Source of the DNA: Chloroflexota bacterium
GTDB lineage: Bacteria; Chloroflexota; UBA6077; FW602-bin22; JAMCVK01
Assembly: GCA_023475225.1 (NCBI GenBank)
Contig: JAMCVK010000004.1
Span: 1-64,000 of the forward strand
DNA length: 64,000 bases
Direction: 5' to 3'
In this document: positions 8,256-17,419 of the stretch, one piece after another
Numbering within the stretch: the first letter of the stretch is position 1
Layout: each line of letters begins with the position of its first letter
Translations under genes and position numbers: made by a program
Notes under the pieces: generated by a model
What the model was told of the DNA's origin: nothing
What the model saw: the letters and a program-made list of their open reading frames with translations, nothing else
The model's database searches: none

Positions 8256-9638
8256 TCAGTTTTCCGAAAACATCTTGCCTGGGTTCAGGATGTTATTGGG
8301 ATCGAGGACGCTTTTGATGCGGCGCATAACTGCCGTTCCGGCCGGCCCAAATTCCCACTCCAGGAAGGGGGATTTCAAGAGGCCGATGCCGTGCTCGCCG
8401 CTGAGGGTGCCCCCCAGCTCAAGGGCCGCCTGGAACATTTCGGCGGTGAACCTCTCTACCCGCTCCAGCTCCTCTTTGTTTCGTTGATCGGTCATTATAT
8501 TGGGATGCAGATTGCCGTCGCCGGCGTGAGCAAGTATGGCCACGGCCAGGTGATGCTTGGCCGCCAGCGCGCGTATGTGCCGTACCATCTCCGGTACCTT
8601 ATCGCGGGGCACGGTGGCATCTTCGATGATTACCGTTGGGCAGCTACGGGCGGTAGCGGCAAAGGCTGAACGGCGGGCCTCCCAGAGACGCTCACTCTCT
8701 TCTGGTGTCTGGGCCACCTTGATCTCCCGCGCCCCACAGTGGCGGACGATTTCTTCGATCAGCTCAGCCTGCCTGGTCACCTCGTTGCCGCTACCGTCTA
8801 CTTCGATCAGTAGCAGCCCATCGGCATCGAGGGGTAGCCCTGTTGGCTTATAGGACTCGATTCTCTCGATGGTGACCTTATCCATCAACTCGAGCGTGGT
8901 GGGGACGATCTTGGCGGCCACGATGGCCGAGACAGTTTTGGCGGCGTCGTCCAGGGCGGTGAAAATGGCCAGGAGGGTCTGCTTGGCCTCGGGCAAGGGA
9001 ATGAGGCGGACGATGATCTCGGTGATGACCCCCAACGTCCCTTCCGAGCCGATGAAGAGGTGGGTGAGGTCATAGCCGCTCACATTCTTCACCGTCTTGC
9101 CCCCCGTGCGGATGATTTCGCCGGTAGGCAAGACGACCTCTAGTCCGGTGACCCAATCCTTGGTCGTGCCGTACTTGAAGCAGCGCGGTCCGCCGGCCCC
9201 CTCGGCGACGTTGCCCCCCATCGTGGAGACGCTCAAACTGGCTGGATCTGGGGGGTAAAAGAGACCGAGGCGCTCGACAGCACTGTGGAAGTCGGCGGTT
9301 ACCACCCCAGGCTGGACGGTAGCCGTTAGATTGGCTGTATCGATCTCAAGAATACGGTTTAGGCGCGCTGTAAGGAGGACGATTCCTCCCGAAGTGGGCA
9401 CTGGACCGCCACTAAGACATGTTCCTGCCCCACGAGGAACGACCGGGATTCGCTCTTTGTTGGCCAGCTGTAAGATGGCCGCTATCTCTTGAGCTGTGGA
9501 CGGTAAAACTACAGCGTCCGGTAGGGCAGTTAAGGGTGTGGCGTCATAAGAATAACAGAGTAGCTCCTCGGCTCGGTCGAGGACGTTAGCCCTGCCCACG
9601 ATCTGCCGTAGCGCCGCGCTTAACTGCTCGTTGATCAC
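8256..9638 (-). CDS. glcD: FAD-linked 2-hydroxy-acid dehydrogenase (GlcD-like)
   Basis: Flavoprotein that oxidises glycolate, D-lactate or a similar 2-hydroxy acid and passes electrons to the adjacent iron-sulfur subunit. The PCMH-type FAD-binding domain shows VVPRGAGTCLSGG and GGNVAEGAGGPRCFKYG. The C-terminal oxidase domain carries HAGDGNLHPNI and GTLSGEHGIGLLKSPF, both standard in GlcD. Length of 460 residues matches the family. First gene of the two-gene glcDF unit, divergent from the murF-alr gene across a 117-base spacer. Confidence 0.92.
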   Translation of the reverse strand: MINEQLSAALRQIVGRANVLDRAEELLCYSYDATPLTALPDAVVLPSTAQEIAAILQLANKERIPVVPRGAGTCLSGGPVPTSGGIVLLTARLNRILEIDTANLTATVQPGVVTADFHSAVERLGLFYPPDPASLSVSTMGGNVAEGAGGPRCFKYGTTKDWVTGLEVVLPTGEIIRTGGKTVKNVSGYDLTHLFIGSEGTLGVITEIIVRLIPLPEAKQTLLAIFTALDDAAKTVSAIVAAKIVPTTLELMDKVTIERIESYKPTGLPLDADGLLLIEVDGSGNEVTRQAELIEEIVRHCGAREIKVAQTPEESERLWEARRSAFAATARSCPTVIIEDATVPRDKVPEMVRHIRALAAKHHLAVAILAHAGDGNLHPNIMTDQRNKEELERVERFTAEMFQAALELGGTLSGEHGIGLLKSPFLEWEFGPAGTAVMRRIKSVLDPNNILNPGKMFSEN

Positions 9639-9755
9639 TAGCCTTTCCTAAGGTCGAGTCTTTTCTCATCATAGCATTGGTGCCCCACCTGGTCAACGGG
9701 CCAAATCTGTTGTAAAATTCCAGAGGTACTTGGCTCAAGGAAGGGGGCAGCGCGT

Positions 9756-12323
9756 ATGGTCTATCTGGAGGACATCCTCAAAGCCACCGCCGGGCGTACC
9801 TTCGGTGAGGTCTTTCATAGGGAGTTCGATGGCTTCAGTTATGATTCGCGCAAGTTGAGGCCGGGGGAACTGTTCCTGGCCGTCAGGACCGGGAAAGCGG
9901 ACGGACACGATTACATCCTGGAGGCTTGTCGAGCTGGGGCAGCCGCTGTGCTCTCTGAGCGGGAGATCGACCTGAGCGCCTTTGGTGCCACTTGCGTCGT
10001 CGTGGAGGACACGCGTCAGGCCTTGAAACGTTGGGCGAGTTTCATCCTCCAAAAATATAAGCCAGAGGTGATTGCTGTTACCGGTAGCGTGGGCAAGACG
10101 AGCACTCAAAAGGCGATCGTAGCCGTGCTCAGCCAGGGATATGGAGGAACACCGGCCGTCTTTGAAAATGATAACTATAACGATCTCTATGGACTGCCCA
10201 TCGCCCTGGGCAGACTCTCGGCCACACACGAGAAGGCTGTATTGGAGATGGCCAGCGACAGCTTCGGCGAGATCGCTGAGCTTTGCGGCCTTACCGCACC
10301 GCGTATCGGGGTGGTCACTAACGTGGCTGAGTCCCATTTGCAGTATCTCGGCTCTCTGGACAACCTGGCTGAGGAGTATGGTCAGCTCGTGGCTGCCCTC
10401 CCGGATGATGGCGTGGCCATCCTCAATGGCGATGACGTCCGGGTCAGTGCGTTGCGGGGAAAGACGGAGGCCAGAGTGATCTCCTATGGTCGAAGTCCAG
10501 AATCTGACCTCTGGGCCAGAGATGTGGTGGCTGGAACAGAGGGAATCCAGTTCGAATTTCACTGGGGCGAGCAAGTCCAGCGAGTGCGGCTTCCCCTTCT
10601 TGGCGAGCACAGCGTGTATACGGCGCTGGCGGCCATCGCTGTCGGTCTATCCTGTGGCTACGTTCTGGAGGAGATCATCCCCAGCTTAGCTCAGCTGACC
10701 CCCTTGCCTGGCCGCTTGAATCCTCTTAAGGGGCTGCAGGGCACCATCCTCCTCGATGATACCTTCAGTGCCAGCCCTCCCTCGGCCCTGGCTGCTCTCA
10801 GGACGCTTTCCACTTTCCCGGGGCGTAGGATCTTCGTTTGTGGTGATATGCTGGGGTTGGGTTCCTTTATGGAGGAGGGGCATCAGCTGGTGGGACGCCG
10901 GGCGGTCGAGATGGCTGATTATCTGGTCACCAAGGGTGACCGGGCCGAGCTGATCGCTCAGGGGGCGAGGAGGGCTGGGATGGCGCCGCATCAGGTCGCC
11001 ATAACCTATACGCCTGATGATGTCCTCAAAAGCCTTGTCCCGCGACTACAGAGTGGTGATGTGGTCTTAGTGAAGGGCTCAGAAGAGGCGCGCATGGAGA
11101 AGGTGGTGGAAGGGCTACTGGCTGATAAAAACGAGGCGCCGTTCGTCCTGGTGCGTCAGGATCCTGGTTGGAGGCAAAAGGTGTCTCTCTGTCAGGAGAG
11201 ACCAACTTGGGTTGAGATCGATTTGGGGGCGATCGCCTACAACCTGCAACGGATCAAAGCGCTGGTTGGTTCCAGCGTGGAGGTTATGGCCGTTCTGAAG
11301 GCCGATGCTTATGGCCATGGCATCCTTCGCGTGGCCCGCACGGCTCTCCTGAATGGGGCCTCTCTGCTGGGAACGGCCTGTCTGAGTGAGGCCGTGGGCT
11401 TGCGCGAGCGAGGGATCACCGCTCCAATCCTCATCCTCGGCTATACCCCTCCCTGGCAGGCCAGGGAGGTTGTTCGCTATGACCTGCGGGCCGCCGTCTT
11501 TTCCCTGGACGTGGCCAGACATCTCTCGCGGGCCGCTGTGTCCCAGAAACGCCCGGCCCTTGTGCATATAAAGGTGGATACTGGCATGGCCAGGCTGGGA
11601 CTTGCTCCCACCGAGGTGCTGAGCTTCGCCGAACAGGTGCGCGAGTTGCCCAACATCCAGATTGAGGGAATCTTCACCCACTTCGCTAAGGCTGATGTCA
11701 GGGATGACCCGTACACCCTGTACCAGCTGGCCCAGTTCGAGAAAGTGCTGCGCCAACTGGCGGACAGAGGCATTGTCGTTCGCTATGTGCATGCGGCCAA
11801 CAGTGCGGCCATCCTGACGCGGCCGCAGTCCCATTTTAACCTGGTGCGCCTGGGGATCGCCATGTATGGGCTTGATCCCTCCAGCGAGGTGAGGTGTCCG
11901 CCCGATTTCAAGCGGGCTCTTTCCTTCAAAACCCAGGTGGCTCAGGTGAAACATTTGCCAGCCGGCAGCTGTATCAGTTACGGCTGTACTTATGTTACCA
12001 CTCGGCCATCGGTCATCGCCGTGCTGCCAGTGGGCTACGGCGATGGCTTCCGCAGGGCTCCGAACCATTGGGGCGAGGTGCTGGTGCGTGGTCAAAGGGC
12101 ACCCATCGTGGGCACCGTGTGCATGGATATGTGCATGATCGATGTAACCGACATCCCTAATGTGCGCCAGGGCGATGAAGTGGTTCTTATCGGTGAACAA
12201 GGGCATGAGAGCATCACTGTTGAGGAGGTGGCCAGGAGGCTGGGGACGATCAATTACGAGGTAGTCTCTGAGATATTGGCTCGGGTACCCCGTGAGATCA
12301 CCACCCGAGCCACACCTGGTTGA
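9756..12323 (+). CDS. MurF-alanine racemase fusion protein
   Basis: Bifunctional peptidoglycan precursor enzyme. Residues 1 to about 470 are a MurF ligase (adds D-Ala-D-Ala to UDP-MurNAc-tripeptide). The N-terminal UDP-binding part includes FDGFSYDSRKLRPGELFLAV, the P-loop ITGSVGKTS-like segment VTGSVGKTST is near 107-116, and LLDDTFSASPPS lies in the C-terminal domain. From about 483 (TWVEIDLGAIAYNL) it is a fold-III alanine racemase, with the PLP lysine in VLKADAYGHG (about 515) and the catalytic tyrosine region SYGCTYVTTRP (about 740). Both active sites look intact. The two enzymes are consecutive in the pathway, since the racemase makes the D-Ala used for D-Ala-D-Ala. Such fusions are known in Bacteroidetes. 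Confidence 0.92.
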   Translation: MVYLEDILKATAGRTFGEVFHREFDGFSYDSRKLRPGELFLAVRTGKADGHDYILEACRAGAAAVLSEREIDLSAFGATCVVVEDTRQALKRWASFILQKYKPEVIAVTGSVGKTSTQKAIVAVLSQGYGGTPAVFENDNYNDLYGLPIALGRLSATHEKAVLEMASDSFGEIAELCGLTAPRIGVVTNVAESHLQYLGSLDNLAEEYGQLVAALPDDGVAILNGDDVRVSALRGKTEARVISYGRSPESDLWARDVVAGTEGIQFEFHWGEQVQRVRLPLLGEHSVYTALAAIAVGLSCGYVLEEIIPSLAQLTPLPGRLNPLKGLQGTILLDDTFSASPPSALAALRTLSTFPGRRIFVCGDMLGLGSFMEEGHQLVGRRAVEMADYLVTKGDRAELIAQGARRAGMAPHQVAITYTPDDVLKSLVPRLQSGDVVLVKGSEEARMEKVVEGLLADKNEAPFVLVRQDPGWRQKVSLCQERPTWVEIDLGAIAYNLQRIKALVGSSVEVMAVLKADAYGHGILRVARTALLNGASLLGTACLSEAVGLRERGITAPILILGYTPPWQAREVVRYDLRAAVFSLDVARHLSRAAVSQKRPALVHIKVDTGMARLGLAPTEVLSFAEQVRELPNIQIEGIFTHFAKADVRDDPYTLYQLAQFEKVLRQLADRGIVVRYVHAANSAAILTRPQSHFNLVRLGIAMYGLDPSSEVRCPPDFKRALSFKTQVAQVKHLPAGSCISYGCTYVTTRPSVIAVLPVGYGDGFRRAPNHWGEVLVRGQRAPIVGTVCMDMCMIDVTDIPNVRQGDEVVLIGEQGHESITVEEVARRLGTINYEVVSEILARVPREITTRATPG

Positions 12324-12571
12324 GCGAGGTGGAGACGTCCGCACAGGATTCGCCGTACGATCTTCAGCTTATCCGGCGACGGGCCAGCCTCGGCGTGGGT
12401 GCGTTCGCCCTGCGCGAGGGGTTGGTTCGCTTCCTCACGCTTGCCTCCGGCGTGATCCTGGCGCGCCTCCTGGGCCCGGAAACCTTCGGTCTGTATGCTA
12501 TCGCCTGGTTTGTGGTACATCTGTTCAGCCATTTCAGCGACGCTGGACTGGTATCGTTGGTGGGGTGTTGA
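12320..12571 (+). pseudogene. Truncated Wzx-type flippase remnant
   Basis: The first 83 codons read like the N-terminus of an O-antigen/polysaccharide flippase: an Arg-rich lead, then LREGLVRFLTLASGVILARLLGPETFGLYAIAWFVV-type first helices and the FSDAGLVSLVG loop. A full protein would be over 400 residues. The frame stops at 12571, and neither other forward frame up to 12758 continues recognisably. The TTG start overlaps the racemase stop, as in a working operon, so the gene was probably intact once and decayed or was deleted. Confidence 0.7.
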
Positions 12572-12758
12572 TCCATTCTCTCCCGTCTACCCGGGGCTTG
12601 ATTCATGCTGCTGATGCGCTTCGGCCAGCGCTGGAGGCTGTGCTGCCGCGGAAATTTACTCGCCTGTACTATGCGGCCATTTGTGATGCCTGCTACTGGC
12701 GGGGTTTGCGGGATCAATCTAGGGAGGATGGGAGGATACAAGGGGCGAGGGCGCAGAT
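12572..12758. other. Decayed sequence after flippase remnant
   Basis: Between the flippase fragment and the convergent kinase gene. No repeat module or intact gene is recognised. It is most likely residual sequence left when the flippase was lost. Confidence 0.4.
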
Positions 12759-14450
12759 TTAGGGTTTGCGGATGGCCAGGTAAACCGTTGTGCCCGGTTC
12801 GACCAGTGTGCCAGCCGCTGGCGTTTGGCTAAGGACGTGACCAACCGGCACTTTCTTGAGGTCGCTCTCCGGTACATCACCCGGTCCCTGGTAATTGGGC
12901 CAGGTATTTCTGAGGCGTGCCTTTTCGATGATTTGACGAGCTTCGGCCTCCGGAAGCCCAACCACCAGGGGCACGCGGACCAGTTCCTTGCCTTTGCTGA
13001 CACGGAGGACGACGAGCGAGCCGACCTTCACCATCGTGTTTGCTGGAGGATCCTGCCCAAAGACTACACCGGCCGCTACCTGGCTGTTCCATTCCTCCTT
13101 TATCTCCGTCCGTAGCCCAAGCCTCTCCAGCCTCTCCTTAGCACCTGAGGCAAGATAGTCGATCACACTGGGTACGCTCACCGTGGCTGGTCCCTTGCTG
13201 AGGATGATCTCGATGGTGCTGCGCGGCGGCACGGTTGTTTCAGGAGCGATGGACTGCCAGATGATGGTGGCTAGCGGGTACTCACTGCTGTACTGCTCGT
13301 CTTTGACAGCAAGATCAAGACCGCGCCTGGCCAGCTCCTGTTTGGCTTGATCGTAGGTAAGGCCAACCAGTTTGGGAACGGTCGCCATGGGTACGGCAGT
13401 GGGGGTTGGGGTGGGGGTGGGCATTGGTCTGGCGATGAGGTTGGCTAATCCCGTTTGTAAGCGGGGGTACAGATAGGAGCGATAAAGCAAGAGCCCTGAG
13501 GGGATCAGGGCGAGGAACAGTCCCAGGACCAGGATGGCCAGGGCGATGGCCATGGGGCTAAGTCTAGATCGTCTGGCAGCGGTGGCCGGACCGTGTCCAG
13601 GCAGAGGCGCCAGCGGTACGGTGAATTGCTCGCCCAACTGCTTATAGCTTTGCAGGTCCTGGGCCATCTCCTCGGCCATCCCATAGCGGCGGCTGGGATC
13701 CTTACGCAATGACTTCAAGATGATCGCCTCTAGCGGGAGGGGAAGGTAGGGGTTCAAGCGGCGTGGTGGGAGTGGCTCCTCCTGGACGTGTTTTAAGGCT
13801 ATGCCCAGGGCGTTATCGCTATCGAAGGGCAGTTTGCCTGTGAGCATCTCATAGAGGACTACGCCGAAGGCGTAAAGGTCGCTGGCTGGGGTCGTCTCCT
13901 TGCCCAGCGCCTGCTCAGGGGCACAGTAGTGCACGGTGCCGAGGATGACGCCGGTCTCCGTCAACTGAGAGGCGGCGGCCGCTCGGGCGAGACCGAAATC
14001 GGTCACCTTGACCTGGCCATCGGTCGTCAGGAGGACGTTCTGGGGCTTGATATCGCGGTGGATGAGCCCCTTGTGGTGAGCGAAGCCAAGCGCGGCCAGG
14101 ATCTGCAGGGCGATGTCAATGGCGCGGGCACTGGTCAATGGCGCCTCTCTAAGGATTAGCTCCTTGAGGCTGTGCCCCTCAACGTACTCCATGACGATAT
14201 AGTTGTATGGGCCGGCCGTTCCGACGTCGTAAACAGCGACGATATTAGGATGAGTTAAGCCAGCCGCAGCCCGGGCCTCACGTTGGAAGCGAGCGAGGAA
14301 GTCCGCATCGCGAGCATACTCTTCCCGCAGTACCTTGATGGCCACGGGGCGTTCCAGGAGGGTATCCTCGCCTCGATAGACCCGGGCCATGCCTCCCTCA
14401 CCGATCTTTTCCAGGATGCGGTAGCGGTTGTTAAGAAGAAGCCCTAGCAT
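12759..14450 (-). CDS. PASTA-domain Ser/Thr protein kinase (PknB/PrkC-like)
   Basis: Membrane receptor kinase that in Gram-positive bacteria senses peptidoglycan fragments and controls wall growth and division. The cytoplasmic Hanks kinase domain has the glycine loop IGEGGMARVYRG, AIKVLREE (ATP lysine), the catalytic loop IHRDIKPQNVLL, VTDFGLARA and the YCAPEQ activation-segment end. A single membrane helix (MAIALAILVLGLFLALIPSG, about residues 297-316) is followed by three PASTA repeats to the C-terminus. The ATG at 14450 gives 563 residues and places the glycine loop at the usual distance; the frame stays open upstream through the CRISPR-like repeats to 14549, which is unlikely to be coding. 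It converges with the peptidoglycan fusion gene region. Confidence 0.92.
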   Translation of the reverse strand: MLGLLLNNRYRILEKIGEGGMARVYRGEDTLLERPVAIKVLREEYARDADFLARFQREARAAAGLTHPNIVAVYDVGTAGPYNYIVMEYVEGHSLKELILREAPLTSARAIDIALQILAALGFAHHKGLIHRDIKPQNVLLTTDGQVKVTDFGLARAAAASQLTETGVILGTVHYCAPEQALGKETTPASDLYAFGVVLYEMLTGKLPFDSDNALGIALKHVQEEPLPPRRLNPYLPLPLEAIILKSLRKDPSRRYGMAEEMAQDLQSYKQLGEQFTVPLAPLPGHGPATAARRSRLSPMAIALAILVLGLFLALIPSGLLLYRSYLYPRLQTGLANLIARPMPTPTPTPTAVPMATVPKLVGLTYDQAKQELARRGLDLAVKDEQYSSEYPLATIIWQSIAPETTVPPRSTIEIILSKGPATVSVPSVIDYLASGAKERLERLGLRTEIKEEWNSQVAAGVVFGQDPPANTMVKVGSLVVLRVSKGKELVRVPLVVGLPEAEARQIIEKARLRNTWPNYQGPGDVPESDLKKVPVGHVLSQTPAAGTLVEPGTTVYLAIRKP

Positions 14451-14455
14451 ATCTT

Positions 14456-14563
14456 GTTTCAATCCCCACTCGGCCCAAAGACCGAGTGCGACATTTCCTT
14501 CTTTCGTAGTATAGCACATTGGTTGAGTTTCAATCCCCACTCGGCCCAAATACCGAGTGCGAC
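14456..14563 (-). CRISPR. Minimal CRISPR-like unit: two repeats, one spacer
   Basis: Two 37-base repeats at 14456-14492 and 14527-14563 differ at one position and are separated by a unique 34-base spacer (14493-14526). On the minus strand the repeat begins GTCGCACTCGG and ends GGGGATTGAAAC, with CACTCGG/CCGAGTG forming a 7-bp stem. The terminal ATTGAAAC is the classic 8-base crRNA handle seen with type I and III systems. No cas gene is in the window. The unit lies five bases upstream of the kinase start, and the spacer contains TATACT (minus strand, 14508-14513), which could be that gene's -10 box, so a regulatory role is an alternative. Confidence 0.7.
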
Positions 14564-14711
14564 TAGCACTTGCTCGTACTGCCGCTAAAGAGATGATGTT
14601 ACACCTCCATAGAGCCCAATCCTTAAAATTTTAGTAATGATCCCCCAAAAGGTTGTAGAATAGAGGCGATCATTAAGTGTACTTGCGGCACCTACAGATA
14701 AAGAATCAAGG

Positions 14712-15470
14712 ATGAGCAAGCAGTCTCCAGAGCTAAGATCATATTGGGAGGGACGGGCCGAGGCCATCGACAACTACTATTCCTGGCGTCTGCCTGGACT
14801 TGAGGAGATCGTCAGACGTATCGAGGCCACGTTGGGGGATACGGCTGGCATAATTCTCGACCTCGGCTGCGGACCGGGACTGCCTGGGGCTATGCTGAAG
14901 CGCAAGGTCATCGGAGTAGATTTCACCGTGAGTATGATACAGAAGGCTCGCCGGCGCCTGAACCACGTCGTCCTCGCCGACCTCTTTGCCTTACCCTTCG
15001 CCGATAAGGCCTTCGCCGCAGCCATGTGCCTCTTTGTCATCAGTGACTATGCCGAAAAGGACGCCTTCTTTCGGGAAGCGCATCGGGTGCTCGAAGATGG
15101 GGCATTGTTCTTCCTGGCCGACTACTCACCCAACGATGGCTGGATGGGATGGTTGCGGAATGAGCTTATTTGCAGCGCCATGGAGGGACACGCCCCGGTA
15201 TACCTGGAGGATCTGCCCACCCTGGCTCTCTGTGGACAGACGGCAGGCTTTGAACCCCTCTCAGCCAAGAGAATTCCCATGCAGTTGTCTCTAAGGGTCA
15301 CGGATATACTGGCTCGCTATGCTCATCTGGAGAAGGAGAAGACGATTCTAGCCCGTATGAGTGCGCTCGGAATGCAACGGCACGGATGCTATACGATACA
15401 GCGGGAGTTCCTTTTCCTCATCCTCAGGAAGTGCCCTAGATCTCGCGACGCCCTTCCAGGGCACGGGTGA
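14712..15470 (+). CDS. Class I SAM-dependent methyltransferase
   Basis: UbiE/COQ5-like methyltransferase fold of 252 residues. Motif I is [16 protein letters not shown] (about residues 48-63), followed by [17 protein letters not shown], and [15 protein letters not shown] for the adenine-ring contact. The [15 protein letters not shown] loop and C-terminal helix are not diagnostic of a substrate. The 3' end overlaps the convergent recR gene by 35 bases. It is read alone, divergent from the kinase. Confidence 0.85.
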   Translation: MSKQSPELRSYWEGRAEAIDNYYSWRLPGLEEIVRRIEATLGDTAGIILDLGCGPGLPGAMLKRKVIGVDFTVSMIQKARRRLNHVVLADLFALPFADKAFAAAMCLFVISDYAEKDAFFREAHRVLEDGALFFLADYSPNDGWMGWLRNELICSAMEGHAPVYLEDLPTLALCGQTAGFEPLSAKRIPMQLSLRVTDILARYAHLEKEKTILARMSALGMQRHGCYTIQREFLFLILRKCPRSRDALPGHG

Positions 15471-16035
15471 GGGTAACCTCATCGGCGTATTCGAGGTCTC
15501 CTCCTATGGGCAAGCCACGGGCTAAGCGGGTCACTCGAATCCCCAAGGGTTGGATCAGGCGGGCTATGTAGGTAGCCGTTGCCTCACCCTCAAGGTTCGG
15601 GTTGGTGGCCAGGATGACTTCCTCTACCTGGCTGGAGCGCAGACGCTGGAGAAGTTCCTTTATCTTTAATTCTTCGGGCCCTATCCCCTCCATAGGAGAG
15701 ATGGCCCCATGTAATACATGGTATAGCCCCATATATTCTCGTGTCCGCTCGATGGCTAAGACGTCCAAGGGCTCTTCCACTACGCAGATCTTGGTTCGAT
15801 CGCGGCCACGACCCTGACAGATTGAGCAGGGGTTCTCCTCAGTGATATTGAAGCATACCGAACAGAAGATGATCCTCTCTTTGACATCCAGGATCGCCTC
15901 GGCCAAGCTTCTGGCTTGCTCTGCCGGCATACGCAGGAGGAAGAAGGTTAGCCGTTGAGCCGTCTTCGGTCCGATACTGGGCAATTTGTTGAGCTCTTCG
16001 ATGAGCCTGGCTACAGGCTCAGCGATTGGTTGCAT
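15436..16035 (-). CDS. recR: Recombination protein RecR
   Basis: RecR acts with RecO and RecF to load RecA at single-strand gaps. The 199-residue protein has the N-terminal helix-hairpin-helix ([17 protein letters not shown]), a four-cysteine zinc finger ([16 protein letters not shown]), a Toprim domain starting [14 protein letters not shown], and the C-terminal [21 protein letters not shown] signature. It is complete and of standard length. The usual neighbour dnaX is absent here. Confidence 0.97.
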   Translation of the reverse strand: MQPIAEPVARLIEELNKLPSIGPKTAQRLTFFLLRMPAEQARSLAEAILDVKERIIFCSVCFNITEENPCSICQGRGRDRTKICVVEEPLDVLAIERTREYMGLYHVLHGAISPMEGIGPEELKIKELLQRLRSSQVEEVILATNPNLEGEATATYIARLIQPLGIRVTRLARGLPIGGDLEYADEVTLTRALEGRREI

Positions 16036-16155
16036 TGGAAACGTAGCTCTCCTCGTTTCTAGTCGGCCAAGAACAGTACCTACTGGTTATTATAGTCTAG
16101 ACAGATATCTTGTCAAACTCTCCTCGTAGCAACGGTCCGCAACCCAACGCACAGC

Positions 16156-16184
16156 TTCAACTTTACCCTTAGGTAACGTATAAT
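16156..16184 (+). promoter_or_regulatory. Likely sigma-70-type promoter for deoC
   Basis: TTCAAC at 16156-16161 and a perfect TATAAT at 16179-16184 are separated by 17 bases. Transcription would start near 16191 and give a leader of about 100 bases before deoC. No known riboswitch class was recognised in that leader. Confidence 0.55.
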
Positions 16185-16293
16185 AGCGGTGACTGCGAAA
16201 GACCGACAGAGCACCAGCGGGGAATCTCGCCTGGACTGCTAGCCTGTTGAAAGGGAACTTCTCCAGAATGAACTAAGGAGGGGATGAACACCG

Positions 16294-16983
16294 ATGGACC
16301 TTTCCCTTGCGGCTATGGCCAAGATGATCGATCACGCTATCCTACAGCCAACGGCGACCGGACGGGAGGTGGAGGAGGGCTGCGCCCTGGCCCGGCGTTT
16401 TCAGGTAGCCACCGTTTGCGTTAAGCCCTACTACGTACCTCAGGCCTACGAGTTACTAAAAAACTCAACGGTGCAGGTCAGCACCGTCATAGGCTTCCTG
16501 CACGGTGGGCAGCTGAGCCAGGTAAAGAGCTACGAGGCCATCCTGGCCATGGAGCAAGGGGCAGCCGAGATCGATATGGTCTGCAATATTGGGGCAGTGA
16601 AATCTGGCGACTGGGAGGCTGTGCGACAAGATATTCGAGCAGTCGTAGTCGCGGCGAGAGAGCGTAATGTTCCAGTGAAGGTCATCCTGGAGATATGTTA
16701 TCTTACTGAAGAGGAGAAGCGGAGGCTCTGCTTGCTGATCCGGGATGAGGGCGCCGCCTTCGTCAAGACATCCACCGGCTTCGGGACGGCCGGAGCCACG
16801 GTCGAAGATGTCCGCTTGCTGCGCTCCATCGCTGGGCCAGCGCTAGGTATCAAGGCCGCAGGCGGCATTCGCACCCTGGATGACCTGCAACAAATGGTTG
16901 CCGCCGGTGCCACACGCATCGGGACCAGCAGCACAGCGGCCATCCTGGAGGAAGCCGCCCGGCGGGGATTCCCAGCGTCCTGA
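16294..16983 (+). CDS. deoC: Deoxyribose-phosphate aldolase
   Basis: Class I aldolase that cleaves 2-deoxyribose-5-phosphate to acetaldehyde and glyceraldehyde-3-phosphate in deoxynucleoside catabolism. The Schiff-base lysine is in FVKTSTGFG, the proton-relay lysine in GIKAAGGIR, and MIDHAILQPTATG is the standard N-terminal active-site segment. The 229-residue length is normal. AAGGAGGGG lies eight to nine bases before the ATG. No other deo gene is adjacent. Confidence 0.96.
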   Translation: MDLSLAAMAKMIDHAILQPTATGREVEEGCALARRFQVATVCVKPYYVPQAYELLKNSTVQVSTVIGFLHGGQLSQVKSYEAILAMEQGAAEIDMVCNIGAVKSGDWEAVRQDIRAVVVAARERNVPVKVILEICYLTEEEKRRLCLLIRDEGAAFVKTSTGFGTAGATVEDVRLLRSIAGPALGIKAAGGIRTLDDLQQMVAAGATRIGTSSTAAILEEAARRGFPAS

Positions 16984-17407
16984 GTGGAGGTCAAGGGGCT
17001 CCAGGGTTCCGCCCTAGCTACCCTTTCTCCCTTACCAAGGGGGTAGTAAGGGCAGACCCCATTCCCCTTAACAAGGGGTAAAGGGGAACCCCCTTCTCCC
17101 ACCGGATGGGGGGTGCAGAGAGGGGCTTCGCCCCTCTGCTGGGGTTTGGGGTATCCCCAAAACTTCTCACCCCCCTTCTCCCGCCGGAGTAAGGGGTGGT
17201 CAAGGAGGGAGGGCGCAGCCCCACAACCTGGAGTGAATCGAGATACAGCCTAGATCCAATCCCCCCTTCTCCCGCTGGGGGTAGTTCAGAAGGGGGCAAA
17301 CCCCCTTCTGGGAGGGTTCTAGGGCTCCGCCCTAGGCTCTATTCCCCCCTTCTCCCGCTTTGCGGGAGAAGGGGGGAAAGGGGGGTTGAGGGCACAAACC
17401 AACTATG
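16984..17407. repeat. Mosaic GC-rich hairpin repeat block
   Basis: About 400 bases without a gene, built from the window's recurring modules: CCCTTCTCCCGC/GCGGGAGAAGGGG hairpins, CTAGGGC/GCCCTAG palindromes, CAGAAGGGGG/CCCCCTTCTG palindromes and a GGGCGCAGCCCCAC segment. A nearly identical run recurs after tldD (18876-19165) and in inverted orientation after tldE (21050-21525). Confidence 0.85.
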
Positions 17408-17419
17408 AGGAGGTCTTAA

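Noticed and set aside
11115-12344. Long open frame antisense to the alanine racemase part
   Set aside because: It mirrors a clearly real gene in GC-rich DNA, has no family signature and no ribosome-binding site.
12572-12758. Continuation of the flippase gene by simple frameshift
   Set aside because: Neither alternative forward frame shows flippase-like helices after 12571.
14451-14549. N-terminal extension of the PASTA kinase through the CRISPR-like repeats
   Set aside because: The kinase fold starts at normal distance from the ATG at 14450; the extension would translate the repeats and spacer.
16185-16293. deoC leader as a riboswitch or T-box
   Set aside because: No T-box GGUGG-type sequence or known aptamer core could be identified; only the promoter is supported.
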